64,000 nucleotides of DNA from Setophaga petechia (Eukaryota; Chordata; Aves; Passeriformes; Parulidae). Under the pieces are notes generated by a model, which searched no databases, was not told where the DNA came from, and saw only the letters and a list, made by a program, of their open reading frames with translations. Location: the NCBI GenBank assembly GCA_024362935.1, contig JANCRA010000040.1, forward strand, positions 868,001-932,000, read 5' to 3'. How positions within the stretch are numbered: position 1 is the stretch's first letter; each line of letters starts with the position of its first letter. Shown piece after piece: positions 22,411 to 34,395 of this stretch. A program made the position numbers and the translations under genes.

Positions 22411-25400
22411 GTACATCAAATTATAATAAATGCCAAGCTCTGGGCTGCAGAAGTGCAAAGGGCTCTCCAAGGTGTGGTGCCTAGGGTTTTAGGCATATTT
22501 GAAGTGAAATAGATGTAAGACAGCTTACCTCTGATCTAGGTGATTAGAGAAAAGACTGGTAAGATTTTTTTGTTCTTGTGTTTTTGTTGTTTTCACAGAA
22601 GGGACAAAAAGGGGCAAATATGCTTTTCCTTCTTATGAAAAGAAGACAATAGACACTTAAGTTCTGGACAGGTTTCTCAGTTATAAACCTGTTAGCCAGA
22701 GAAATTCCATTGACATTAATAAGTCAGGGTTAGTTTCTGCCAGCTGAAACCATTTTCCACTCAGAAATGAATTTAAAAAAAACAACAATTTGCTTATTCA
22801 GTATTGCTTTTCTTCCCAGAAAAGTGTCTGGCGTATACTTACAACAGACATCAGAATGTCGGCCTCTAATTAGCTTCATTCATTTCATACAGTTACTATA
22901 GGTACAAAAAAAAAAATCTTAGCAGAAGTCTCCGCCCTTCTTTCTCTCCTCTAACCATTATATATAAAGCATAGCTGAGATTTTGTATTCATTACACCCA
23001 AAAAAGCATAATTTCTTTGTGAAAATGAATATTTTCACTTTAAAATGAGTGAAAGGAACTGCCAGCCCTGAGTACACTAGTACTGTAGCCAGCCAAACCT
23101 AACAATGCACAAACAAAAGTACCAAATACAAGAAATACAGCTCCAGTCACAATGTATTATAATATCAGCAATAGCAGTCTGGCACAAAGTCTTTTATTGC
23201 TGTTGGCAAAGAGTTGTTTAAGTATGTGTGCTTGTTCATCCAAAAGAAAAACAAAAATGCAGTGCATGAGAAATCATTGTTGCTTCATCTTTTTTCTCTA
23301 GCTATACACTCAGAGATCTAAACATTGCTCACTTATTAATTCAAAAATTCTATTGTCAATTTTTTTCCTTAGGAATGCAGCCCTTAGTCACCTGACTATT
23401 CTCACTGAAGCAAATTCAAGTAGGTTAAAGCAGAAATAAGTTTTAAAAGTCTCTTTATCCCAGTTTTCTTCCACTGACTTCAGTGTTGCCTCTTACGAGG
23501 TTGACCTATGATTTGTACGTGTTTAATTTAAAGTGTGATCTATGTATATAAAAACCATGCATATATATAAAAATCTAATTTTATATGTGTTTATGTAATA
23601 TGTGTGTAAAAAAATGTCTGGCAGCAACTTGTATTAACCATCAAGAAGGGCTCTGGTTCTCCAGTCACTCACTGAAGTTTACAGCAGTTGTTCCATCAGG
23701 CCTGATGCTCCTCTGAGGTACCTCATCTGAGAGCTATTAAATATCTCCAGATGAAACTCTAGCCCTTTGCTCTCAGTGAGCATGAGCATCAGCAGAGGTG
23801 AGGAAAGGGAGGAAAAAATCCCCAAATTGTTACACATGGACTGAATGAAATGTTCCTCCAGTTCCTTTGCCATCTCAGGATATATTGGTATTTAGTTTCT
23901 TGTCTGAGATGCACCTGGATCCCCCCAAGAGCAAATGTATTTTGTCCTGCAGGTAAATTCCAGCAGCAATTTATATACACATATATATCCTGCTTTAACC
24001 ATCAGGGCATGAGAAAGAGGCTGAGAAACATACCAATTGAAGTTGGATTTTTGCTACCATTTAACTGACAATAATTCCTTCTAAAATATCAGAATGTTAT
24101 GTCATTTAGCCCAGTAAATATCACATTCTTAATCCAAAAGCCATATAAATCTGTGAAGAAACTTCCACTAAACTCACAAGTTGTGGATGTGTCATTCTAT
24201 CCAACTAAAAAGAAACAACTTTGCAATCATTCTCAGATATGATTTGCTGTAAAAAATGGAGTCCCCGACCTTTCTGTGTAGATTTAAGGATACAGTTATC
24301 ACCTCATTGGACTGAGTTTGTAGCTTGAAGTTATCATGAGAAAAACTAAACCAAGCCTTTTTTAACCCCACAATCAAGTTGGTAATTCTGGCAACATTTA
24401 ACCTGTGGAAAAGTATGTTGTGCCATGCTGTCTGCATCCAGGGACTGCACCACCTTTCCCTACCTGCTCTCATATTTAGGTTTCCAGTTTCCAAGGCCCA
24501 GCTACAGATGGAACAGAAGGGGTACACATATTGGGTCTCAACTCAGCAAGAGGTGCAGATTAATTGGCTACATGTTGCTGAAGCACATTTAGGCATTATT
24601 TGTTTTAAGAGCAAGATTAGCAAATAAAATAAGATTTGCTGTCTCTGGTCACATTCAGTGATTCTTTTGGTGCAGTTAAAGCTTTCAAGGAACCACGTCC
24701 CATGCAGGATGTGGGTGTTCATTGTAGCTCATCTGCAGGATGTCAGGGCTAAGAATCATCCCTGTCCTTGTCTGAGTACAGACAAAATAATGTATAAGAT
24801 TATCACTGAAGAGTTCACTATAAATTCAGGCAGTAAAGAAGGCTGGCATTAATGCTTGCTTGAGCAAAGCAGAAATTCTGCTTCCATTCCGTCCTCATTT
24901 TCACAGCATCTCAGCATTGGTCTCTGCAAAAGATTTAGCAGAGCCACAGCTTTTCTCTTCCCATTTTGCAAGGCTTAAAAAGGAATCTACAGATGCTATG
25001 CAGTCTAAATGCTAGAGAGAAAGGCAAATACAATGCCATAAATAAAGAAAAAAAATTAATAAAAAACCCACCCAAAAAAATCCTCTAAATTTTTTTTTTA
25101 AAAAATCAAGTACGAAGTCTGTGGAATTAAGAAAGAGACTGGATCGCTGCTTGTAAAAACAGTTTGAGAGACATCCAAAGGGAAGTTAATTCAGGATTGT
25201 GGCTGATGTTTCATGTCAGTTCTGACAGTCACAATTGTTCCTGTGCATGTTGACAGCTGAAGAAGAGTGGCTAAAAAGGAGACATTTTCTAGTCTCAGCT
25301 CAGAAAGCACTGTTACTTAAGTCAGTTGAAACAAGTGTCTAGGAATTAATTAAATAATTTCAAATGTCAGCTATATCAAGCATTCAACAAATTTATTCCC

Positions 25401-27579
25401 ATTTTTTTTTAATTCCTATACCTTCTATTATTCAAAGATTATCTTCACAAACCATTTGACCAGGTGATAACCCACTTTTGCTTGATTTGACATATTGATG
25501 AGTGAATATTACAGAACAAGAGTTATACAAACAAATGAACATGTTTGAAAGAGTACTTTTTAATTGACTTGGACAAAGCACAGAAATTTATAAGTCATTC
25601 TGCAGCAATTTACTCTCACAGACTTCTACATAAGCAAGTTAGTAAGCACTTTTATTATGATTCCTGATTTGTTTTGCACTAGTCTTCAAACACATGAAAG
25701 ACAAATCCAGACAAAGGAACAAACAACATCAAAGGAAAATGCAATATCTTTTCCCAAATCTTAGTCAGATCCATTCATTGTTCTGTGCTCTTCAGATTTC
25801 TTTTTTGTGACAAATATCCTTCTACTTCTGTGGCTGAAGTACTGTTCATAAAACACATTAATCATATATAGAAAATGGACATCAGCCTTGAGACATAAAA
25901 CCACAGTTCTGCCTTTTATGGTCCTTAAAGACACACGGCAGCTTCTTTAAGATATGACATAAGCCCAAGGCCTCTCTGCTTGCTGTCAGTAAAGAACAGC
26001 TTGGTGATGAAGGAACAACTGTGGCTGATAACTCATTAATTTTGAGTTGAATAATTGCATTCTGCTTCCATAAAATATATTGTCATTCTAGTTATATTCC
26101 CCTTCATACATTGTTCTCTTCTTTGAAAATGCTGCCAAATATTATGGGAACAGGTTGCCCAATTGCACTATCATTAGCTGTGTTAGACTTTCTGGGCTCA
26201 GTTTTGACAAGGCTTTTTGGGGTAGAGGTAAGGAAAAAAAAGATATTTTTCAGCACACTGGATCACATAGGTAAGCAAGCAGAGCAAGCTTAAACAGTGC
26301 TAACACTATGCATAGTCTTCTAAGTTTAGCCCCAAAAATAAATGCATTGCCTCTGAGGACACATCACTTCTTAAAAATTTTTTCTTACATCAAGGGAATG
26401 GTGATTAAGACTAAGATCTGTGACCATGCTTTACTTCATGAATTTTTGGTTCATTGTTTATGGCCTACCTCAATGCAATGTGTAGGATGACTGAAATACC
26501 TGCATGCCATTACTGTGTCTACATTTACGTTTGTCACACTGTAGGTCACCCCTGGCTATAATTTTATAATTTTTATGCAGAAATGTGGGGTGAGATAATG
26601 GTTATGATAAATCTGAGCTAGCTTAAACTCATTTTAACTGAGATGGTTAAGGCAGGTCTGAGTTTCAGCCTCGCAGAAGTCAGGAGGTGGATGGTGCCCG
26701 TGCTCTGCCCCAGGGAGTGGGAAGCTCTCTGTGCTCTGATGGCAAAGATATTTCCCAGGCACTCAGAAGTGATGGCTCCTTTAATCTCTCACTCCCAGGG
26801 ACCGTGGCAGGGAATTTAAACCCACTTAATCCCCTCTGTTTGCCAAAATATCTCTGAGACTTCCAGAAGTGGAGGAAAACATTTTGGGGTGCTTCATCCT
26901 CTGTTGGCAGCCTGTGACTTGTATCTCATTCTCTACAAAGTTTAACAGCCAGGCAATGTGGGATTTTCTAGGGTTTTGGGGCAGTGTGGTTCTGAGCAAC
27001 AAAGAATCACTGAAAGTTTAACACGGGTGAAGACACTGTGATATGGGTTAAAGGAAACAATCCAAAAGATCTGTGAATACCGCTGCAGAGAGAAGCCTGG
27101 TAGCTCTAAGGAAGACTTTTGGGTGGGTGATGCGCTCCAATTTTTCCGTGAGTTTTTAAAATATTTTCTGCTAATACAGTAAAAATCCAAATATGGAGTA
27201 AACATAACTCATATTTAGCTAGAGACCTTTCCAAGTTTATTTGTAGTTGAACTTGTTCTGAAAGGTATCCATTTTCTGCTTCCACTTAGAGGAGTAAGAG
27301 ATTAATGAATTTTTACAACTTTAGAAATTAATAAACATGTCAAATACAGCAATTATTTGTTAAGTTCTGTCAAAAAATATTTGTTCTTGTAGTTGCATTG
27401 TTGCAGAGCCATTGTCTCACACTCATGAGCTGGAGAGTTCAAGTGTCTCTAGAAGTTATTAATAAAGTTTGTTACACGTGTATGATGGGAGAGATATATG
27501 AAGGTACAAACACAAGACCAGTTTCGTATTGAAGGATTGCTGGAACAAAGGTATCAAAGATAAAAGATAAATCATGTAC
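22411..27579. other. Unannotated AT-rich stretch
   Basis: No gene. An A/T-rich tract lies at 25045-25107 and AT-rich simple sequence near 23540-23610. A GC-richer patch at about 26640-26930 may be a decayed element or regulatory sequence, but I cannot name it. Frames at 24192-24527 (minus) and 24379-24627 (plus) overlap on opposite strands and are unremarkable. Confidence 0.5.
25045..25107. repeat. A/T-rich low-complexity tract
   Basis: Runs of A broken by ACCCACCC (25067-25074) are followed by a T10-A6 junction near 25089-25105. There is no clean repeat unit. Confidence 0.75.
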
Positions 27580-28833
27580 TGTGGTGGTTTCACAGGAAAT
27601 ATATTTTTTGGGATTTCTGGGATATGCTGTGGTCAGGCCAATGGGTGCTCAGATTTTAATATTGGCACCTGGTGTGGCCACTTGGGATGTTTGGACACGC
27701 CTCTGAGAACACCCACACAGGGGTTAAAAGCAGGGCTCTCCTGCTTAGGGTTCCCTTTGAATTTCTGGCGAGAGGCCGTGGATCTCTGCCCCCCGGGGGC
27801 GGGGGAGGGGAAAAGCCACATGGCCAGGGAGAGGTAGGCCTGGCCCCCTTCGAGGGTGGAAGGGTGCAAGAGAGAGAGACCCCAGGAGCCATCGGACAGC
27901 CCTCCCCCACCAGAGAGAGAGATCACCGTGCCTGGGGCTGTTATCTTGGAATGTGATACCATGTGCTGCTGCAGCGGAAGCGGGGGTGCGGTGCGGCGAG
28001 GAGCCCAGCCGCTTGTGAGAGCTTTTAACCCTTTGTGGACAATGAAAACTCTACAGAACATTAACCCTTCCTAGGAGAGAGATAAGAATAAAGGATGAAG
28101 AAGGAAATGGGCCAGTGATGGGGTCTGGAAAGTGGGAGAGAGATGTTGGAGGAATGGAGAAGATGGAGTGGCATTTTTGCTGGACTCTTTTTTGTATAGC
28201 CATGGACTGTTTCCTTGTGATACAGAGACTGCATTCCAGGGGGAAGCAAGGACTCAGAGCCAAGAGAGTTCAGTGCTGAGACCCCTCGGCACCCAGGGGG
28301 TGTAAAAGAAATGGGGGGCACAAAGGTCCCAGAGATGAGACTGTGCTCTGTTTGGAACGGGACGAGGCGTCCTTTGAAAAGACCACCCTCAGAGCAGGCC
28401 CCCGCCCCATGCACGGTGGTGAGAGCACCGGGCATGGGAGGAAGATGTCACAATGGTGAAGAATCTCCGGGCGGTGCTGCGTGTGGCAAGCAGCCCATGG
28501 CACAAGGAAGGACTCCGTCTACTCTTGATGAACTGAGCATTTGATTATCCAAAGGGTGGTACCAGACCGAGAATTGGAGATTTGGGAAATGTAAATGTAT
28601 TGAGAGTTTGGTGGGAGAAGGAGGGGGAGTGTTTCTGTGCAGTTTTCATTTTCCTTGTGGTTTTTTTTTTCCTTTCCTCTTTGTAGTTTATTTTTTGTAG
28701 TTTCGTTAATAAAGTTTTTTCCTTTCCCCTAAGTAGGAGCCTTTGTTTATTCCAGGTACCACCTCACAGCAGACACCAGGGAGAGGATGTTCTCATGGGG
28801 GCACTGGCATTGTGCCAGTGTCAAACCATGACA
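27580..28833 (+). mobile_element. Solo LTR of an endogenous retrovirus
   Basis: The element begins TGTGGTGGTTTCACAGG and ends GTCAAACCATGACA, giving the TG...CA termini and a short inverted end (TGTGGTGGTTT against TGTCATGGTTT, 9 of 11). It is bounded by TGTAC on the left and TGTAT on the right, a likely 5-bp target duplication with one change. That size would fit an ERVL-type integrase, but the single mismatch leaves room for doubt. An AATAAA signal near the right end sets the orientation as plus, and a GTTAAAAG TATA-like motif lies near 27723. The body is GC- and CpG-rich, unlike its surroundings, which suggests a recent insertion. No viral gene or second LTR is present, so this is a recombination product. 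Numerous overlapping frames on both strands are artefacts of its composition. Confidence 0.8.
28708..28713 (+). promoter_or_regulatory. Polyadenylation signal of the LTR
   Basis: AATAAA occurs within GTTAATAAAGTTTTTTCC, about 120 bp before the LTR end and just upstream of a T/C-rich stretch. That is the expected position for the R-U5 processing signal. It could end transcripts that read through this locus on the plus strand. Confidence 0.65.
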
Positions 28834-31800
28834 TGTATCCACACAGACATGTGTTGGCACAGCTACATATACAAACTCTAATGCTGTTAAGCTGGTTCCA
28901 CTAGGCCAGTCCAGCTCTTCCTGCACAAGATTGCAGAGAAGTTTGGGGTGTTTAAGCCTGGAGGAATTTCAGAGGAAAGGGGTTTGTGAAGAAAATAAAG
29001 TAAAAATGTAAGGATTATCCAACAGTGCAAAGAGTTTGAAACAATTTCCTAAGTTTAATTTTGGACCTGCTGCCAAGCTCTGTTTTTAATGCAAAGGTGT
29101 GACAAAAACTATGATTGCTACAAACCATATGTATTTTAAATAAATTGGAAAATTAATAGCTCATTTAATGTACAATAACACTAAAAGAAGTGGTTGCTCA
29201 TCTCTGGGAATGTATCAATGATAAAACTTATTGCCCTGTACAGAAAACACAACTTAGTGTTAGGAGCTGTCCTCTCTGCCTGGTGTTTTATGGTTGGAGA
29301 ACTGCCCTGCGGGGAATTACAACAAAGAATTGCTCAGCCTGGACACACAGAAAGATGTTCCCTCAAAAACTCTGAAATGTAGGGACAGATAAACTTCTAT
29401 TATCATTGCAGCCACTATTAAGTGTGAATTACTGGTTTCCCTGTAACCTGGATATCTAAAGGTCTACAGGAGGATTAACTAAGTACTATAACGCAGAGAG
29501 TGAATTGAGCCTTGTAGGAAATAAAATCAAGTTTATAAAATTACATTTAATCACTATCAGCTATTCTTCAATGCATGGATGAATAAATGCTCCTGGGTTA
29601 GATCTAAGCAGGATATCACATCATCATGTTATTCACAAGACTTTGAAAACATGCATGACTCTCATCAGTGATCCTAATTATTTCTACAGGAGCTAAAGTT
29701 CAGTTACTAAGTAGAAAGTATTGATAAGAGAAGAATTATTTCCTGGCAGAATGCCTTTTAGCATCCGGCAAATAATGGACAACTGCTTACATTACACTCT
29801 AATGTTTTGGTATTAATTAAATTTATTTATAGAGATTAATAATGGGAGTCTTTAATTTCTGTTATGGGTTTAATTCTGAAACGTACCAAAGTGTTTAACA
29901 TATTGTATTATTTACATTACATTATTTAGAAATTAGATCAGGTTCAATGACCTCAGAGGTTTTTTGGTTTTGGTGGGGTTTGTTTTGTTTTGGTTTGGTT
30001 TTTTTTTTTGTTTTTTTTTTTTGCTGTGGTTACCAGATAAGTCCTTATCTTAAGGACATAATAAATAAACCTATGTCATATCTGCAAACTCCTCAGAAAG
30101 TCTCTGTCAGCAACATTACACATTAGCAGATGACAAGAAATGTAAAAAATTGCCTTGCATTGAATTTCTGTGCAGCATATATTTAAAGCTGGAATGTACA
30201 TGTGTCTTTATATGGAATAAATCAAAGGATTTTTTCCAGTCACAAAGAGTTTTGGGTGTTAAAGCACCATTATCCATGTGACGAAACACCATATCTTCTT
30301 AATACCATATCTTGGCTTCAGCTTCCTATTAGCTTGGGTTCTGGGATCAGTTCTTATCTCAGTTAAGTAAGCAAATATTATTTATTCCTTGGCTATTTCT
30401 CATAAGAAGATTAGGTGGTAGAGGCACTGAAATCCATGCCTGTTCTGCAATGCTAGGTTTTGAAATCAAGCCTGAGGTGATTTCATTATTGAGGGTTTTG
30501 TCCCGTGGAAATGGTTAGGATGGCTGTTGAACATTGAAAACAGAAATTAATATGGTAATACCTTACGCTGATTTTTAATTTTTTTTTGTGTGTGTATATA
30601 TAGATGCTCCTTCTAAAATCTTCTGCATCACTGAAGATCACAGAACAGATCCTAAAAAACATGTAGAAACCTCAGGCAAATTGCCCACAGATTCAGGAAG
30701 AAATGTAGGAAAGCTACAACTAAGGTGCTAGAGCTCCTCAGAAGGAAAGCTTTCTGAAGGCTCATAAAATCAAATCCTTAGGTGCCCCTAGAAGTTTTCT
30801 AAGTTTCATGAACTAAACACCAAGGCACTTCAGGCCAGCTGGAACACAAAAATCTAGAAATGTTTGGTTCAAAGTTCATTTGTCAGGTAAATTTATTGGT
30901 CATGATCGGAGCATATCCAATCTCTTGGGCTGTTTGCCAGTTTAAAATGATGGTGAGGTCACTGGTTTTAGACATGAGGCTAGTAGATTCTATGACCTGT
31001 CAGCATAAAACATTTTGGAAATACCAACCTGATCATCAAGGAGAAAAGCCCAGTCACAGTGGTGTGGGGTTGCTGAGTAAATATCTTTGTCTTGTGTGAG
31101 TCCTTCCTGCAGGCAGCAATGGAAGATTTGGGGGACCCATCAAGCTAGACACAAGAGATACATGATCTCTAATCTAGTTGCTGGATTTCTCAGCTGAGAA
31201 AGAGGTACTCCTGCTCCATTGTCTCATTTGACTTTACATCAATACTGTAATCAACATGTGGCAGTTGGAAAATGTGGAAGTCAAAGTCTTCTAAGGGAAA
31301 GAAGCTGGATTGTGCAAACTGTAAGAAGGACACATGAGGGCATTAGATTTTTCATAAGTATGACACCTATCTTCTCACATGGACATTTTCCTGCTCTTGT
31401 TTTTAAAGAAATTAACATTCCTTTTAAAATCTAGGCGCTCTTTTCAGTTGGCTGGGTGTTTCTCTCAAAGGGTCTTCCCATTAAAACAGTCAGCTGAAGT
31501 ATTGCTGACTTTAGCTTTTGTCACTGCTGCCAAGACCAGTACTCTGAAGCACTAATGCTGTTCAGTTCAGCTTAAAAGAATATATCATTCCTAGGTACCT
31601 ATCATATTAAAAGAGAATATTTTTATTAAAATATATATATGAGTCATTAAAAAAATAGCATATTTTTAATTGTCCTTCTTCCATGGCTAGCATCAAGGAA
31701 ACAGTCATCCTGTGCTGCACTTAAATATCACAAAATTCACTTGTATTTCAGAAAAACATATGTTATTCATGGTCACATATGCATGCATACAAATCTCATG

Positions 31801-34360
31801 AAAAATATTACATCTGAAGAGCATAAATGTTGATTATTTCTCCAAAGGGATGCATGACCTGGATCCCTTTAGGCCAACTTTTTATTCCCTCACTGTGAGA
31901 AGAGAGAACCTGGAGCTTGAAGAAATTTTTACATGAATAAGGAAAAAAGAAGCAGAACCCAAAAAGAATTTGTGGTAAATTCACTGAGATGAATTTAAGA
32001 CTAGCCCCTGAGTAACCTTATTCTCATCTAGTTTTAATTTTCATCTCTTTGCTGATAGCCCTGTAAGCACTCTGCATTTCAGACTATCTTTCCTTCTCAT
32101 GCCTCTTTCATGTGGCACAGCATCATCCCATGTTTCACATGGAGAAAGAGTTTATAGTCTTCTCCTATAATTCTTTTTTTTAGCTCCTTGCTTTCATCTA
32201 CACTAGTAAACCAGCAAATTCAGCTCTCTTCACAAATCCAAACAATTAACCAGATTTCTTACCTTTCTCTAACATGGCTTGTGGCTCCTTTCCTTGCTGA
32301 TAATGCAATTGCTTTTCCAAGCTGTGAGCTGTACCATATCCCTCAGCAACCATTACAACATGTACTTGGTCCTCTAAAGAATAAAACTGATTCTCCATCT
32401 CTCCCCATAATTCCTTGTTGCAGGCAATTCCCTGGCTATGCAGTGTAGCTCACAGTCTTTAATGTGGCACAGGCCAGAGTCATACATAAATAAAATGAAA
32501 TAAATCTTTCCTATTAAATATCCAGTCAGGGAAAATTATTTGAGAACATTGGCCATTAAAATAAGGGTAAGCTTTAGTGCAGTTTGGAGATTTTTTTCAA
32601 ACAGATGTGTTGTTATCCCTCATTTGAAAAACTTTAGCCTTTTTATATGAGGATCTATTGTTCATTTTTTTGGAAAGAAGAGGAAGTGCATTAGATATTG
32701 GAGAAAGTTTAAAATGAAACGAAAACTCTGGTTTCAGAAAGATCTTATAATCCAATTTACTGTAACCTTTTACAGCAACTGCAGAAGAGCTATTGACAGA
32801 CTTGGTTCAGTGTTCTGTTCATTTCCCAAGGTTAGCACATAAAAGCCAAGGCACTCCTGAGGAGAGAGTATTGGCGGGTATTAATCAGTGTCACACCTTA
32901 GGCCAGTGGCACACATGGCCATGTTTCCTCAGCATTACCCCTGAGATGTGGTCTTTAGGTCTGTGACTGTCCTGAACTGGCAGGCAAAGCAAGTACTGTG
33001 AGGACTGGGTTGTGTGATGAGTTTAGGATTCTCTGAAGAGAAGGGGAGCATTTACTTCTTTTTGCAAGCTGAGAAACATTACTGCATATTTTCTAATTTT
33101 TTTCCATCTGTTACCATACTGAAAGAAGTTTGCCAGGGACTGGTTCTGATTCTGTGCAGCCCTGTGCATTCAAAATAATTTGATAGATATTTGAGCTGGA
33201 AATGGAGTGTCTATAAAAATGAGTGCCAAAATGCCACTTTCTACACTGAACAGCACCAATACTCCTGCATAAAAATGCCATACTTCTGATGGCTGTGACA
33301 GCTCACACAAGCCCCTGATGAGATAGTTTCTACTTGCTCTGGAAAGCAGGCTGGCCCAGGAGACCTGTGAGAGCTGAGCTAGAAGTGATCTCTTGGACCA
33401 CTGCTGGCATGGACAGTACTAAATTGCCATGACAGACGACAGCCTGCATCTGCTTTCCCTGTGAAACATCAGCTCTGAGTGAGATAGGAACTCATCAAGA
33501 GGTAAAATTTCTAACCACTATATGCCTTTTGATGTTCCCATGGATGCAGAAGTTCAGAACTGCTAATGAATCGGAATTCATGCAAACTTACTCCTGAGGA
33601 GCTGAAGGAATTAGTAGTGAAGGACACCATCCTCCCCAAGCATGTTCTATCTCCCATCACAGCTCTTATTTAGTAATGGATGACTAGCACACTCAAAGCC
33701 ATATTTAGGAGAGGAAAGCCATAATTTTCCTCAAAAGAGAATTTCATATAAGTCAGTATGGACCTTTGATCCCCAAGAAGCTGCATCTCCTGGATCCGAA
33801 TGCCATTACTGGAAAATCTGGATGACAAAGCCGATGAAGAAGCAGAAAGATCAAGAGTGGTGCTCCGAAGGAAAAGAAATGCAAATAAAGACAATCTGGG
33901 ACATTAGATTGTCTAGAGGAAAGAAACTAGTTTGCTTGTCATGAGGACTGCAAGCCAAAGAAAGCCAAAGAAAGAACTAGGGGTGCAGTTTTGTACATGT
34001 CTTTATAATAGCATTCAGAGTAATGATTAACACAATCTGTAGCATAATCTCCTTCATCGCTCCAGTAAGAGGATGGTATTTGTGAGTACATGCTGAACAT
34101 ACATGGAAACAGGCAGGAAAAATAAACATAAATTAATAACTCCATGATGCAATATACATGACAATGTACTAGGGGGCTCATTAATAATGGAACATGTGCA
34201 AAAATAAACTACAGCAGAATCCAAATAAAATGAACCTGGAGTGGTCTTGCAATGTAATATTAACTGAAATGATTAAACAAACATGTGACAAAGTGATAGT
34301 AAACACATGCATTCAACTACTGTGGAATTCAGGACTGGCCTCTCAGGCTAAGAAATCACA
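28834..34360. other. Unannotated AT-rich stretch
   Basis: No gene or named transposon seen. It contains a G/T-rich tract at 29959-30023 and a GC-richer patch near 33290-33480. Frames such as 32188-32448 (86 residues) and 33939-34181 (minus, 80 residues) have no known features. A direct 10-mer duplication, AAGCCAAAGA, occurs at about 33952-33971. Confidence 0.5.
29959..30023. repeat. T/G-rich low-complexity tract
   Basis: GGTTTT, GTTTT and GGTTT units pass into two runs of 11-12 T's separated by a G. This type of simple sequence is common in bird genomes. It is the strand mirror in style of the A-rich tract near 3.7 kb, but no element separates or unites them. Confidence 0.85.
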
Positions 34361-34363
34361 ATT

Positions 34364-34395
34364 TTATATAATTACTTTTTTAGGTAATTATATAA
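34364..34395. repeat. 12-bp perfect AT-rich inverted repeat
   Basis: TTATATAATTAC (34364-34375) and GTAATTATATAA (34384-34395) are exact reverse complements around an 8-base loop. It may extrude as a small cruciform. No transposon ends or target duplications surround it. Confidence 0.65.

Noticed and set aside
27574..28544. Cluster of overlapping frames on both strands
   Set aside because: They lie inside the solo LTR and reflect its GC-rich, purine-rich composition. No viral gene is present.
33952..33974. Possible tandem repeat of AAGCCAAAGA
   Set aside because: Only two copies; too short to be a meaningful array.
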